In this document: piece by piece, positions 17,579 to 25,393 of the stretch | Numbering within the stretch: the first letter of the stretch is position 1 | Layout: the number at the start of each line of letters is the position of its first letter | Source of the DNA: Bacillota bacterium | Lineage (GTDB): Bacteria > Bacillota > Clostridia > Lachnospirales > Lachnospiraceae | DNA: 64,000 nt | Assembly: GCA_023411225.1 (NCBI GenBank) | Contig: JAEYPA010000010.1 | Location: 1 to 64,000 of the forward strand | Reading direction: 5' to 3' | The notes under the pieces: generated by a model | The model's database searches: none | Seen by the model: only the letters and a program-made list of their open reading frames with translations | Told to the model about the DNA's origin: nothing | Made by a program: the position numbers and the translations under genes

Positions 17579-19086
17579 ACTTTTTTTACACCTCCTGTAA
17601 CCCATCCTATAAGAGCAAATACTGACAAAAATTCTAATCTGCCTACATACATAGCGATTATATAATAGATCTTTAATACTGTAGGAGTATCTGGAGTGGT
17701 TACACCGATGGAAAGTCCAACATTACCAGTTGTGGAAGATGCTTCATAGGCAGCGTCTACTAAGGAATAACCATAGAAGGTTCCAAGAAGTGTCCCTATA
17801 CTAAAAGTAATAATATAGCATACTATTATTAGAGCCGAAGATTTGACAACAGCATCTTCTAAAATGTAATCCTTAATATGATGGTATTTGTAGGATTTCA
17901 CATTACGTTCTGAGGAAAGAAGTTTTCTTACTTCGACAATGATACTTTTAACAACAATTCTTACCCGTAGACCTTTGAAACCACCAGCTGTAGAACAGGC
18001 TGAACCACCAATTAACATAACAATAATTATAATAAGATTGCCGAAATCTCCCCATTCCAAAGCAAATTGTCGAGCGTAGATGTTAGAAAAACCAGTCGTC
18101 GTATGAGCTGATATTACATTGTATACAACCCTTCTGAATACTGCTATGGCATTGGGGTAGATTTGAGATAAGCCTATTACTGCAAGGAAGCAGAATAATG
18201 TAGCAGTAACCAAGAAACTCTGCATTTCAATATTCTTTATCAATTCTTTTCTCTTCCCTTGCCAAACAGCATAGTGCAGACCAAAATTCAATGAGCCAAG
18301 AACTAATATGACAAAAGTGATTAGTTCGTAGGAAAAACTATGATAATACATGATATTTTGACTGTTTGGTGCAAAACCACCGGTGCTCCAGGACGAACAA
18401 AAGATAAACAGTCCATGTAAGAGGGCAGGGACCGGTTTTAAACCAATTACGATTCCGTCAATCCATAGAAGTAAGGTACCAACAGCAAGGTAGATTAAAC
18501 TTATTTTCCAGATAATACGTGCTGTTCCTCGTGCATTCGGAACTAAGCCGATGTCCTTTGCTTCCCCTACATAAAGCTTGTATGCTCCGCTAGCTTCCTT
18601 TACAAGAAGAGATAGGGCTAAGACTACAATTCCCTGGCCACCTACAAAAGTTAAAATATGTCTCCACATATTTAATCCTATGGAGAGATGATCTAGATCC
18701 TGGGTCAGTACAAGTCCAGTTGTGGTAAGACCACTCATAACGTCAAAGCAGGAGTTTAGCAAAGAGTTGTTGTGTCCACTGAGACGATATGGGATAGCAC
18801 ATAGTATCATTAGTATTATCCAGGAGAGAGCAGCTACTATAAATCCATGCTTCCATTGTACACAAGATTTATTCTGCTTAGTCATACTGCCTAAATATAA
18901 GAAAAATAGACCAAGTATAGTAGTGATGGAACAGCTTATGACAAAATCTAAAGCTGTATTCCACTCGGTAAATAGGAGAGAAGTGAGGAAAGGGATAATC
19001 ATTAACATGGCACCCCCAAGGATGATATAGCCTGTATAATAAAATATAATTTTCCAACTCTTAAGAGGTTTATTTTTGATAGTCAT
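17554..19086 (-). CDS. trkH: Potassium uptake channel protein TrkH/KtrB
   Basis: 510 residues from ATG 19086, preceded by GAGGTAAG; an in-frame ATG 51 bases upstream falls inside the small membrane ORF. The four membrane-pore-membrane repeats show selectivity-loop signatures SGLTTTGL, SSWSTGGF, SAHTTTGF and SSTTGNVG. TrkH/KtrB imports K+ (sometimes Na+-coupled) and needs a cytosolic TrkA/KtrA ring. Two TrkA-like genes lie just upstream on the same strand. The ATG overlaps the TGA of a 37-residue ORF (ATGA), so they are translationally coupled. Confidence 0.95.
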   Translation of the reverse strand: MTIKNKPLKSWKIIFYYTGYIILGGAMLMIIPFLTSLLFTEWNTALDFVISCSITTILGLFFLYLGSMTKQNKSCVQWKHGFIVAALSWIILMILCAIPYRLSGHNNSLLNSCFDVMSGLTTTGLVLTQDLDHLSIGLNMWRHILTFVGGQGIVVLALSLLVKEASGAYKLYVGEAKDIGLVPNARGTARIIWKISLIYLAVGTLLLWIDGIVIGLKPVPALLHGLFIFCSSWSTGGFAPNSQNIMYYHSFSYELITFVILVLGSLNFGLHYAVWQGKRKELIKNIEMQSFLVTATLFCFLAVIGLSQIYPNAIAVFRRVVYNVISAHTTTGFSNIYARQFALEWGDFGNLIIIIVMLIGGSACSTAGGFKGLRVRIVVKSIIVEVRKLLSSERNVKSYKYHHIKDYILEDAVVKSSALIIVCYIITFSIGTLLGTFYGYSLVDAAYEASSTTGNVGLSIGVTTPDTPTVLKIYYIIAMYVGRLEFLSVFALIGWVTGGVKKVCVKLQNH

Positions 19087-19196
19087 ATGCTTACCTCGTA
19101 TAATACTATGGTGGCTAATATAAGTAATGCCATCCAAATTGAAATTGCTAGGATTTCATATAGTAGTCCTTTAAATTCAGAACCTATTTTTCGCAT
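19083..19196 (-). CDS. 37-residue membrane protein between trkA and trkH
   Basis: A short frame from ATG 19196 to TGA 19085-19083 that starts inside the end of trkA (out of frame) and ends with the ATGA overlap at the trkH start. It reads MRKIGSEFKGLLYEILAISI..., with a single hydrophobic helix (about 15-32) and a Trp at residue 21. AAGGACGGTGG lies upstream. Size and position recall KdpF, the 29-residue stabiliser of the KdpFABC pump, but there is no sequence basis for homology. It could be a Trk subunit, a translation-coupling leader or a chance frame. The double overlap makes a real gene more likely than not. Confidence 0.55.
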   Translation of the reverse strand: MRKIGSEFKGLLYEILAISIWMALLILATIVLYEVSI

Positions 19197-19863
19197 TTTT
19201 ATTGCCACCGTCCTTAATTACTCTTTTCAAATGGACGAATCCGGTGTTATTGGTTAACATCAGGATATTGTCATTTTCCTGTATTCTTGTATTTCCTCTT
19301 GGATAGATAGCTTTATCATCTCTTAGTATAGAAGACATTACACATTCATCAGGAAGCTCAAGATCCTTTACAAATTGGTCCGCCCAAATACTTCCTTTTT
19401 CTATCTGTATTTCAGCTAATATCATTGCACCACGATCGAAGCTTTGAAGAATTTTCACATTGTCTTTATCAAATTCGTACTCTATGAGGTTAGCAATTAC
19501 TGCTGTACTACAGACTGTTCTATCAACTCCGAGATTCTTAAACATAGTTGTATTTTTAGGATTATTTATTTTAGCTATGGTTTTAGAAATTTGAAATGTA
19601 CTTTTGGCTATTTTACAGATAACCAGGTTCTCCTCATCAGACCCTGTTACAGCAGCTACAACTTCTGCTTCCTCTATACCAGCGTCCTTTAGAACCTCTA
19701 AATCAGTACCATCTCCACATACTATAGTAGTATCTATATCTTCTGCTATGGATTTACAGGTTAGGTAGTCACTTTCTATGAGAACCACATTATAGTTTTT
19801 TTCATGCAATGTTTTTAACAGATAATAACCAATCTTCCCTCCACCCACTATGATTGATTTCAT
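19177..19863 (-). CDS. trkA: Trk potassium uptake regulatory protein TrkA
   Basis: 228 residues from ATG 19863 (AAAGGAG upstream). Residues about 1-135 form the Rossmann RCK-N domain with the dinucleotide motif VGGGKIGYYLLK and an acidic end of strand 2 (VLIESD). Residues about 140-225 form the RCK-C/TrkA-C ligand-binding domain. Such proteins form a cytosolic ring on TrkH/KtrB and gate it with NAD(H), ATP/ADP or c-di-AMP. The ligand here is not decided by sequence alone. The 3' end overlaps the start of the 37-residue membrane ORF. Same operon as a second, shorter TrkA-like protein. Confidence 0.93.
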   Translation of the reverse strand: MKSIIVGGGKIGYYLLKTLHEKNYNVVLIESDYLTCKSIAEDIDTTIVCGDGTDLEVLKDAGIEEAEVVAAVTGSDEENLVICKIAKSTFQISKTIAKINNPKNTTMFKNLGVDRTVCSTAVIANLIEYEFDKDNVKILQSFDRGAMILAEIQIEKGSIWADQFVKDLELPDECVMSSILRDDKAIYPRGNTRIQENDNILMLTNNTGFVHLKRVIKDGGNKNAKNRF

Positions 19864-19892
19864 ATACAACACTCCTTTCATTTCCTGTATCT

Positions 19893-20288
19893 TTAAGATA
19901 TTTGAGATTTTAAAATATCTACTTCTAATTGAACTGGATTGATGGTTTTGATGCCAAGAGTCTGATAGATATATTGTCTATTAGGATTAACGATTCGAGC
20001 TATAATTTGTGGAATCTTATAGATTTCTTTGGAAATAAGAGATACTGTGATGTTTATATTTTCATCTGAAGTGACGGCTAACACAACATCTGCATTTTCT
20101 ATCCCTGCTTCTTTTAGTACATCATTGTCATATTCGACTCCTCTCACTTTCAAACCATTAAATCCACTTCCTAAAATGTCAAGTTTAGCACTGCTGCGAT
20201 CAATGACAGATATATTGTGTCCAGTATCAGAAAGTTCTGAGGCTAGGGTGCTACCTATCTTACCGCAACCAATAACAATAATATTCAT
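19893..20288 (-). CDS. TrkA-N (RCK-N) domain protein without TrkA-C
   Basis: 131 residues: only the NAD-binding RCK-N domain, with VIGCGKIGSTLASEL at the N-terminus and D at the end of strand 2 (VIDRSS). The chain ends at about the position where the RCK-C domain would begin. It may pair with the complete TrkA encoded 29 bases downstream, giving a mixed ring, or act as a sensor. The start overlaps the stop of the TPR gene by four bases (20285-20288), so the genes are coupled. Confidence 0.9.
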   Translation of the reverse strand: MNIIVIGCGKIGSTLASELSDTGHNISVIDRSSAKLDILGSGFNGLKVRGVEYDNDVLKEAGIENADVVLAVTSDENINITVSLISKEIYKIPQIIARIVNPNRQYIYQTLGIKTINPVQLEVDILKSQIS

Positions 20289-20638
20289 TTTCCTTCCCCC
20301 TTTTTAGACTCCATAGGACAGTCTTCTGGAACATAGATATCCATTCTATTTTGACAGAACATTTCGGCATATTGATTCATGTTATATTTTGCTGGAATAT
20401 ATGTTGGATCTAGTGCCCATGCAGCCCGAAAATGTTTCATAGCAAGTAAATGATTGCCCTGATGCTCCAATTGGATTCCATATAGATTGTGTGGTTCTGG
20501 AGCATGTGGATATTTACTCAGGGCAGCTTGAATTAATTCTGTGCTCTTTAAATAATTTCTTGTCTCAATAAGTCTTTTTACTGAATGGCATAAAGCAGTC
20601 ATCTCTGAATTGTTATACAATGCCTCATCCTCTTTCAT
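20285..20638 (-). CDS. Small TPR-like protein
   Basis: 117 residues from ATG 20638 with AAGGGAG upstream; the frame extends a further 45 codons upstream across the promoter repeats, without a ribosome site. The centre holds one or two tetratricopeptide-like helical pairs (SKYPHAPEPHNLYGIQLEHQ, then AMKHFRAAWALDPTYIPAKY). TPR modules mediate protein contacts, perhaps with TrkA or the two-component system. It is the first gene after the repeat-bearing promoter and overlaps the TrkA-N gene by four bases. Function unknown. Confidence 0.8.
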   Translation of the reverse strand: MKEDEALYNNSEMTALCHSVKRLIETRNYLKSTELIQAALSKYPHAPEPHNLYGIQLEHQGNHLLAMKHFRAAWALDPTYIPAKYNMNQYAEMFCQNRMDIYVPEDCPMESKKGEGK

Positions 20639-20692
20639 AAAAATTCTCCCTTCTTTACTGAGCGATTTTGGGTGATTTCCTTTTCTGATACT

Positions 20693-20759
20693 ATAATAAG
20701 AGAAATCCTGTGAGAAAGCTGTGAGAGAGAATCTTTCTGTGTGAGAAATCTGTGAGAAA
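20693..20759 (-). promoter_or_regulatory. Trk operon promoter with phased direct repeats
   Basis: On the plus strand TGTGAGA(A/G)A occurs at 20709-20717, 20720-20728, 20740-20748 and 20751-20759: spacings 11, 20 and 11 bp, so all lie on one face of the helix. On the minus strand these read TTTCTCACA, directly upstream of and over the -35 position of a -10 TATTAT (20698-20693). The region has no good -35, as expected for an activator-dependent promoter. The KdpE-type regulator encoded just upstream is the natural candidate to bind. Confidence 0.6.
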
Positions 20760-20765
20760 TGAATA

Positions 20766-20793
20766 AAACCCATGAATATTGATTCATGGGTTT
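20766..20793 (-). terminator. Terminator after the kdpE-like gene
   Basis: AAACCCATGAAT pairs with ATTCATGGGTTT around a 4-base loop, with a TTTTATT run on the minus strand. It separates the two-component genes from the trk operon, so the latter needs its own promoter. Confidence 0.75.
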
Positions 20794-20798
20794 GCTAA

Positions 20799-21494
20799 TT
20801 AATTTATTAGTCGGTAGCCTACACCTATTTCTGTAATGATGTAACAGGGCTTGGCTGGATCTTTTTCTATTTTTCTTCTTAAACCAGCCATTAAGGCTCT
20901 TAATGCCTGAGTATCGTTTCCGTATCCAATACCCCAGATTTCTTTAATGATTGTTCTAGTGGTAAGAACCTTTCCAGCATTTTTAAATAATAAAGAAAGA
21001 AGGCGATATTCCATTGGCGTGATATGTAGTTCTTTATCTTCAAGATAGACAAGATGCTTTTCGTAATCGATACGAAGATCACGAATCTGAGAATAGGTCT
21101 GAGCTCTGTTACCACCCTGTCTATACATATGACGAAGGGCGACTCTAATCCGGGCTAGCAATTCTGTTGCCGAAAAGGGTTTGGTTAAGTAATCATCAGC
21201 TCCAGTATCTAAGGCATAGGCTTTTTCTTTGTCCTGATCTCTGGCTGAGACAACAATTATAGGTATTTCTGACCATTCTCTTATCTTCTTAATAACTTCT
21301 ATACCATCATAATCCGGAAGTCCTAGGTCTAGAAGTAGTAAATCAATCGGTTCCGAGACTAAGATATGGAGAGCACTTTGCGCATTACCGGCAGTTATAT
21401 AGCGCAAGCCTTCAGTTTCCAATGAATAACATATAAAATTACGTATTTGAGCATCGTCTTCAACAATGAGAATATATTCACCTAAATTATTCAT
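20799..21494 (-). CDS. kdpE: KdpE-type OmpR-family response regulator
   Basis: 231 residues. Receiver domain about 1-120 with acidic pair EDD (12-14), phospho-acceptor Asp in LLLLDLGLPDYDG (about 55), and Lys in YLTKPFSATELL. The OmpR/PhoB winged helix follows (about 130-230) with ITPMEYRLLSLLFKNAGKVLT and TEIGVGYRL. The sequence style (GLPDYDGIEVIKKIREWSEIPIIVVSARDQD) is that of KdpE. It starts 1 base after the kinase stop, with GGAGGCGA upstream. No kdpFABC genes are in the window; the adjacent trk operon is the probable target. Confidence 0.92.
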   Translation of the reverse strand: MNNLGEYILIVEDDAQIRNFICYSLETEGLRYITAGNAQSALHILVSEPIDLLLLDLGLPDYDGIEVIKKIREWSEIPIIVVSARDQDKEKAYALDTGADDYLTKPFSATELLARIRVALRHMYRQGGNRAQTYSQIRDLRIDYEKHLVYLEDKELHITPMEYRLLSLLFKNAGKVLTTRTIIKEIWGIGYGNDTQALRALMAGLRRKIEKDPAKPCYIITEIGVGYRLIN

Positions 21495-21495
21495 T

Positions 21496-23016
21496 TTAAT
21501 TCGCCTCCAAGGGTAGGGTAAAAGTAAATGAACAGCCTAGACCATCTGGGTTGTTACAACCAGTGATAGTACCACCATGTGCCTTTATAATTGCATCGCA
21601 GATGGATAGACCGAGACCAAGTCCTCGTTGGCCTTTTTCATGTTTGGACATGGTTGTATAAAATATTTTAAAGATATTTGGTAAATCATTTTCACTAATT
21701 CCTTCTCCAAAGTCTTTTACAGAGAAGACAGCATTCTCTCTTTTGGCATCTTTGGTCACAGCAATGTAAATGGCATGCTCTGGGGAGGAATGGTTGATAG
21801 AATTATCCAACAGATTTATTAGGACCTGTGTTATGAGGCTTGGATCCATAGGTACCAAGAATAATTCGTCCGGCATGGTTACTTTTATATCGTATTGTGG
21901 AGACCTATTGTTTATATGCAATATAGCACTACCTATCACTTCCTCAACTGGTTCGAGCTGTTTATTTAAAGTCAATTTTCCGTCTTGTAATTTAGTAAGG
22001 CTTAAGATATTCTCAACCAAAGAATGAAGCCAATCTGCGTTATCCCATATTTGCTTAGCTAAATTATGACGTGGATCTGCGGATTGTGAAATCCCCATTA
22101 TTATTTCTGAGGTCCCCATGATTCCTGTTAGTGGAGTACGTAGGTCGTGTGAGATAGCGCGTAACAGGTTACTACGGTAGCGTTCTTGTATAGTCTTATC
22201 CCTGTACTGCATTTTCTGCTCGGTAATTATTATTCGGTCCATAGCTAGGGCAATGCTTTCTGTCACGGCTCGAAGTAAACCATTTTGTGCAATTGTCATG
22301 GTGGAGCCTGTTTCAATAGGAATACGTATGAGACCTAAAACATTGTCTTTACCATATATCAGCCAGTTGTAAAATTCACTATCAATATAGTAGCTTGTAT
22401 GTATATCTCTAATACTGTTAACAATATTGTCAATCTGCTCAGTTTGTCGTTTTATTTGAGTCCCAAGTTTTGTTTGTTGTATATATATGGGTTCTGGGAT
22501 ACCTTTTTGGTCCAGACAAAGGCAGGCAGCTTGACAATCTAAAATATCACTAATAATGCTAATGGAAATAGAGGCAACTTCGTAGTTGTCTTTGGCATCG
22601 GTCAGATGGTTGGTCAATTGGTAAAGTGCTCTCATTTCTGATTCCTTTTCCAAAGCATTTGCAGCACTTTCTTTCACGTGAGTGGTTAAAGTGCTGGTAA
22701 TCAGAGCGGTTATCATCATGATGCCAAAGGTAACAAGATAGCCCGGATCGTTTACAGCAAAGGTGTATAGAGGGATTGTAAATAAAAAATTATATATTAA
22801 GATTGAAAAAATAGATGCTAGAATCCCATATAGGTATCCTGTTGTTAATCTTGCCGTCAATAATACACCAAGCAGGAAAGTCATAATAATACTTGCATCT
22901 TGAAAGTGTATCTTTTGCAGTATCAGGCCGATAATTGTTGTAAGAATTAGTGTGAATAATAGTATCAGTGTATTTTTGAAAGATTGTTTTACTCTATCAT
23001 AAGGTTTGTATTTCAC
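21496..23016 (-). CDS. kdpD: KdpD-like sensor kinase lacking the KdpD/USP sensor domains
   Basis: 506 residues, versus about 900 for full KdpD. It starts at a GTG with AAAGGA upstream and goes straight into the four-helix DUF4118 membrane region (about 12-110). Then come a GAF-like domain (about 130-260), HisKA with AISHDLRTPLTGIMG (His about 286) and the HATPase with NLLDNSINHSSP, KDFGEGIS and GLGLGLSI. The N-terminal cytosolic KdpD and USP domains, which in E. coli bind c-di-AMP or respond to K+, are absent. The gene forms a pair with kdpE and is next to Trk genes rather than the Kdp pump. Confidence 0.9.
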   Translation of the reverse strand: MKYKPYDRVKQSFKNTLILLFTLILTTIIGLILQKIHFQDASIIMTFLLGVLLTARLTTGYLYGILASIFSILIYNFLFTIPLYTFAVNDPGYLVTFGIMMITALITSTLTTHVKESAANALEKESEMRALYQLTNHLTDAKDNYEVASISISIISDILDCQAACLCLDQKGIPEPIYIQQTKLGTQIKRQTEQIDNIVNSIRDIHTSYYIDSEFYNWLIYGKDNVLGLIRIPIETGSTMTIAQNGLLRAVTESIALAMDRIIITEQKMQYRDKTIQERYRSNLLRAISHDLRTPLTGIMGTSEIIMGISQSADPRHNLAKQIWDNADWLHSLVENILSLTKLQDGKLTLNKQLEPVEEVIGSAILHINNRSPQYDIKVTMPDELFLVPMDPSLITQVLINLLDNSINHSSPEHAIYIAVTKDAKRENAVFSVKDFGEGISENDLPNIFKIFYTTMSKHEKGQRGLGLGLSICDAIIKAHGGTITGCNNPDGLGCSFTFTLPLEAN

Positions 23017-23440
23017 TGAATCATTCCTTTCAAGTAAATCTGTTGAGTTAATTATTTATTATATGGAATATTATAACTTCAAATAACATATTTTGCATAA
23101 TATAAATTTAGTATTATTTATTATTTTAATTAAGTTAAATGCGAATGGGAATTCCAGTAAGCCGAATGGGGGATGGAATTCACCTTCTTTTTACATTCTT
23201 TTTACATAATAAAAAGGCCATAATAAAAACAGGAAGTAGTTGCATGTAAAAAGAAGAGATAATATGTATGGAATAGATTTATTATGGATAAATAATACTA
23301 TAATAGTTTAAAAATTAATTGAAAATGTTGTGTTTTTCCAATTAAATGTGTTATTATTATCATATGATATAGTACAAAAGTCACATAGATCACAGTTTAA
23401 TACTATTTTTAGTTACATTTGAGAAAGCGTGGGAGTAGAT
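23017..23440. promoter_or_regulatory. Divergent control region, kdpD-like / GGDEF genes
   Basis: A 424-base AT-rich gap between divergent genes. A minus-strand -10 TATAAT at 23075-23070 may serve the kinase gene; its -35 is weak. TTCTTTTTACA is repeated exactly at 23185-23195 and 23196-23206 (11 bp period) and again inverted at 23245-23255. A loose hairpin with arms TTAATTG/CAATTAA lies at 23315-23345. TATAAT at 23299-23304 and TATGAT at 23363-23368 are plus-strand -10 candidates without clear -35 boxes. No gene or known riboswitch was seen. Confidence 0.5.
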
Positions 23441-25393
23441 ATGAATAATATGCATAATGGAAAAATTCATATAGCTGTCATTATTGTAGGATGGAATTTA
23501 GACTACCGCCTAGAACTTTTGGAGGGTATGTATGAAGCAGCAGGCACTTACCAATGTTCTTTACATATCTATACCTGTATGGGTGGAAGCGATGGGGACC
23601 ATGCATTTAGTAAGGGAGAGTACGATATTTTTGATCTTCCTGACTATTCTCTTTATGATGGGATAGTATTTATTTCTAATACAGTATTTGCAGAATCAGT
23701 TGTTCAGAAGCTCTCCCTAAGGTTTAGAGTACTTAATATTCCAATAGTTTGTACGGATGCCAGAATGAAAGATTTTGATTTTATGGGAACCGATAATTAT
23801 ATTGCAATGAGATCTATGGTAGAACATTTGGTAAAGGTGCATCAATACAAGAGATTTAAGATGTTGGCGGGGCCAAAGAATAACAGGGAAAGTAATCTTA
23901 GAATTAAGGCATTTAAGGATGTTTTAAAAGACAATAATATTACGGTAAAAGAAGAAGATATCTATAATGGCGATTATTCAATGAATGGAGCTTTAGGAGC
24001 GATTCATTATTTTATGGACAATGGCAATGAACTACCAGATGTTTTTGTTTGTGCCAACGATCTAATGGCTTTGACTACCTGTTGGGAATTGGAGTCTTTA
24101 GGTTATGATGTACCTAAAGATGTAGCAGTTACTGGTTTCGACAACATATCCCGGACCTTGACTTTCCGCCCCAGCATTACTTCAATTGGAAGAGCAAAGA
24201 AGAAAATGGGTATGGAAGCGGTTAAATATTTAGTTCAGCGTATACTTGGATATAATAAAAAAGTTGATTTTTATATTCCATATGAATTATGTATAAGAGA
24301 AAGCTGTGGATGCAATATCAAGCCAGAGGTATCCATTGATGACTTCAGTAAGCAGTTGTACCATTTTGACATGGAGAAAAGATTAATGGAACAGCTTTCT
24401 AGAGTTATGGAAGATGATCTAATTGGTTGTAGAAATTATGATGATTTTATCACCAGTATTCGTAACCATGTGCCGGAAAGATTTATCAATAAATACTATG
24501 TCTGTCTGAATCAATCTGTAGCAGATATGCTTAAAGTTGAATCTAGTGGAATTGAGAAATTTTTAGAATATGAGAAGAATACCACAAATAGCTATGACTC
24601 CTATTTTAGTGTTCCAGTTATTTATGAATATGGGATATACAATTCCAATGAGAAGCTTAGCTTTATAGAAATACTGGAATTAATCAATCATAAGACGAGT
24701 GATAAAACATGTGAATATGAAGATATTGCTTATTTTATGCCATTACATTTTAGAGAGCAGTGTTTTGGGTTCATGGCCTTTGCTGGTAATAGTGCTAATA
24801 TCATCAATGATTTTATAGGTAATTATGTTAGAAAAATATCGAATTCACTGGAACAGTTACGGATTCATAGAATGGAAAGTCTGACTATCAGTAAACTGGA
24901 GGAATTATATGAAACCGATTCTTTGACCGGTTTATATAATCGCTTTGGTTATAAAAAGCGAATTAATGAGTTAGTCACTAGGTATGAAAATTCTGAGGAT
25001 AGCGTTTTAGTACAATTCTTTGATATGGATGAATTGAAGTTAATTAACGATGCTTTTGGGCATGACATGGGAAATAAGGCAATTATCCTTGTAGCGAACT
25101 GCATGAGACAGGTTTATCGTGATGAGTTTTTGATACGTTACGGTGGAGATGAATTTGTAGCGTTAGGTGTAAACCAAACAGATAGTAGTATGAAATTAAA
25201 AAATAGACAGTTTAAGGATATGATAAAGAAGGAAGCATTGAGAAATAACATTACCTATCCAATTAGAGTTAGTTTGGGTTATCATATTGCTAAACATCCA
25301 GAGGAAGCGGACATTGATAGATGGATTAAATTAGCTGATAAGGAAATGTATAAGGATAAGCAAGAAAAGAGAAGGACAAGGTGGGATAGTTGA
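23441..25393 (+). CDS. Diguanylate cyclase with LacI-type ligand-binding domain
   Basis: 650 residues from ATG 23441 (GGGAG five bases upstream; an in-frame GTG lies 12 bases earlier). Residues about 8-290 are a periplasmic-binding-like domain of LacI/GalR type without the DNA-binding helix-turn-helix (CANDLMALTTCWELESLG, DVAVTGFDNISRT). A middle region of about 180 residues follows, then GGDEF (about 485-645) with TDSLTGLYNR, FFDMDELKLINDAFGHD and an intact RYGGDEF. No RxxD inhibitory site is at the usual place. There is no signal peptide or membrane helix, so it should sense a cytosolic ligand and make c-di-GMP. The stop overlaps the next start. Confidence 0.92.
   Translation: MNNMHNGKIHIAVIIVGWNLDYRLELLEGMYEAAGTYQCSLHIYTCMGGSDGDHAFSKGEYDIFDLPDYSLYDGIVFISNTVFAESVVQKLSLRFRVLNIPIVCTDARMKDFDFMGTDNYIAMRSMVEHLVKVHQYKRFKMLAGPKNNRESNLRIKAFKDVLKDNNITVKEEDIYNGDYSMNGALGAIHYFMDNGNELPDVFVCANDLMALTTCWELESLGYDVPKDVAVTGFDNISRTLTFRPSITSIGRAKKKMGMEAVKYLVQRILGYNKKVDFYIPYELCIRESCGCNIKPEVSIDDFSKQLYHFDMEKRLMEQLSRVMEDDLIGCRNYDDFITSIRNHVPERFINKYYVCLNQSVADMLKVESSGIEKFLEYEKNTTNSYDSYFSVPVIYEYGIYNSNEKLSFIEILELINHKTSDKTCEYEDIAYFMPLHFREQCFGFMAFAGNSANIINDFIGNYVRKISNSLEQLRIHRMESLTISKLEELYETDSLTGLYNRFGYKKRINELVTRYENSEDSVLVQFFDMDELKLINDAFGHDMGNKAIILVANCMRQVYRDEFLIRYGGDEFVALGVNQTDSSMKLKNRQFKDMIKKEALRNNITYPIRVSLGYHIAKHPEEADIDRWIKLADKEMYKDKQEKRRTRWDS

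Noticed and set aside
20801..23016. Complete Kdp ATPase operon
   Set aside because: Only kinase and regulator genes are present; no kdpA, kdpB or kdpC sequence lies within the window.
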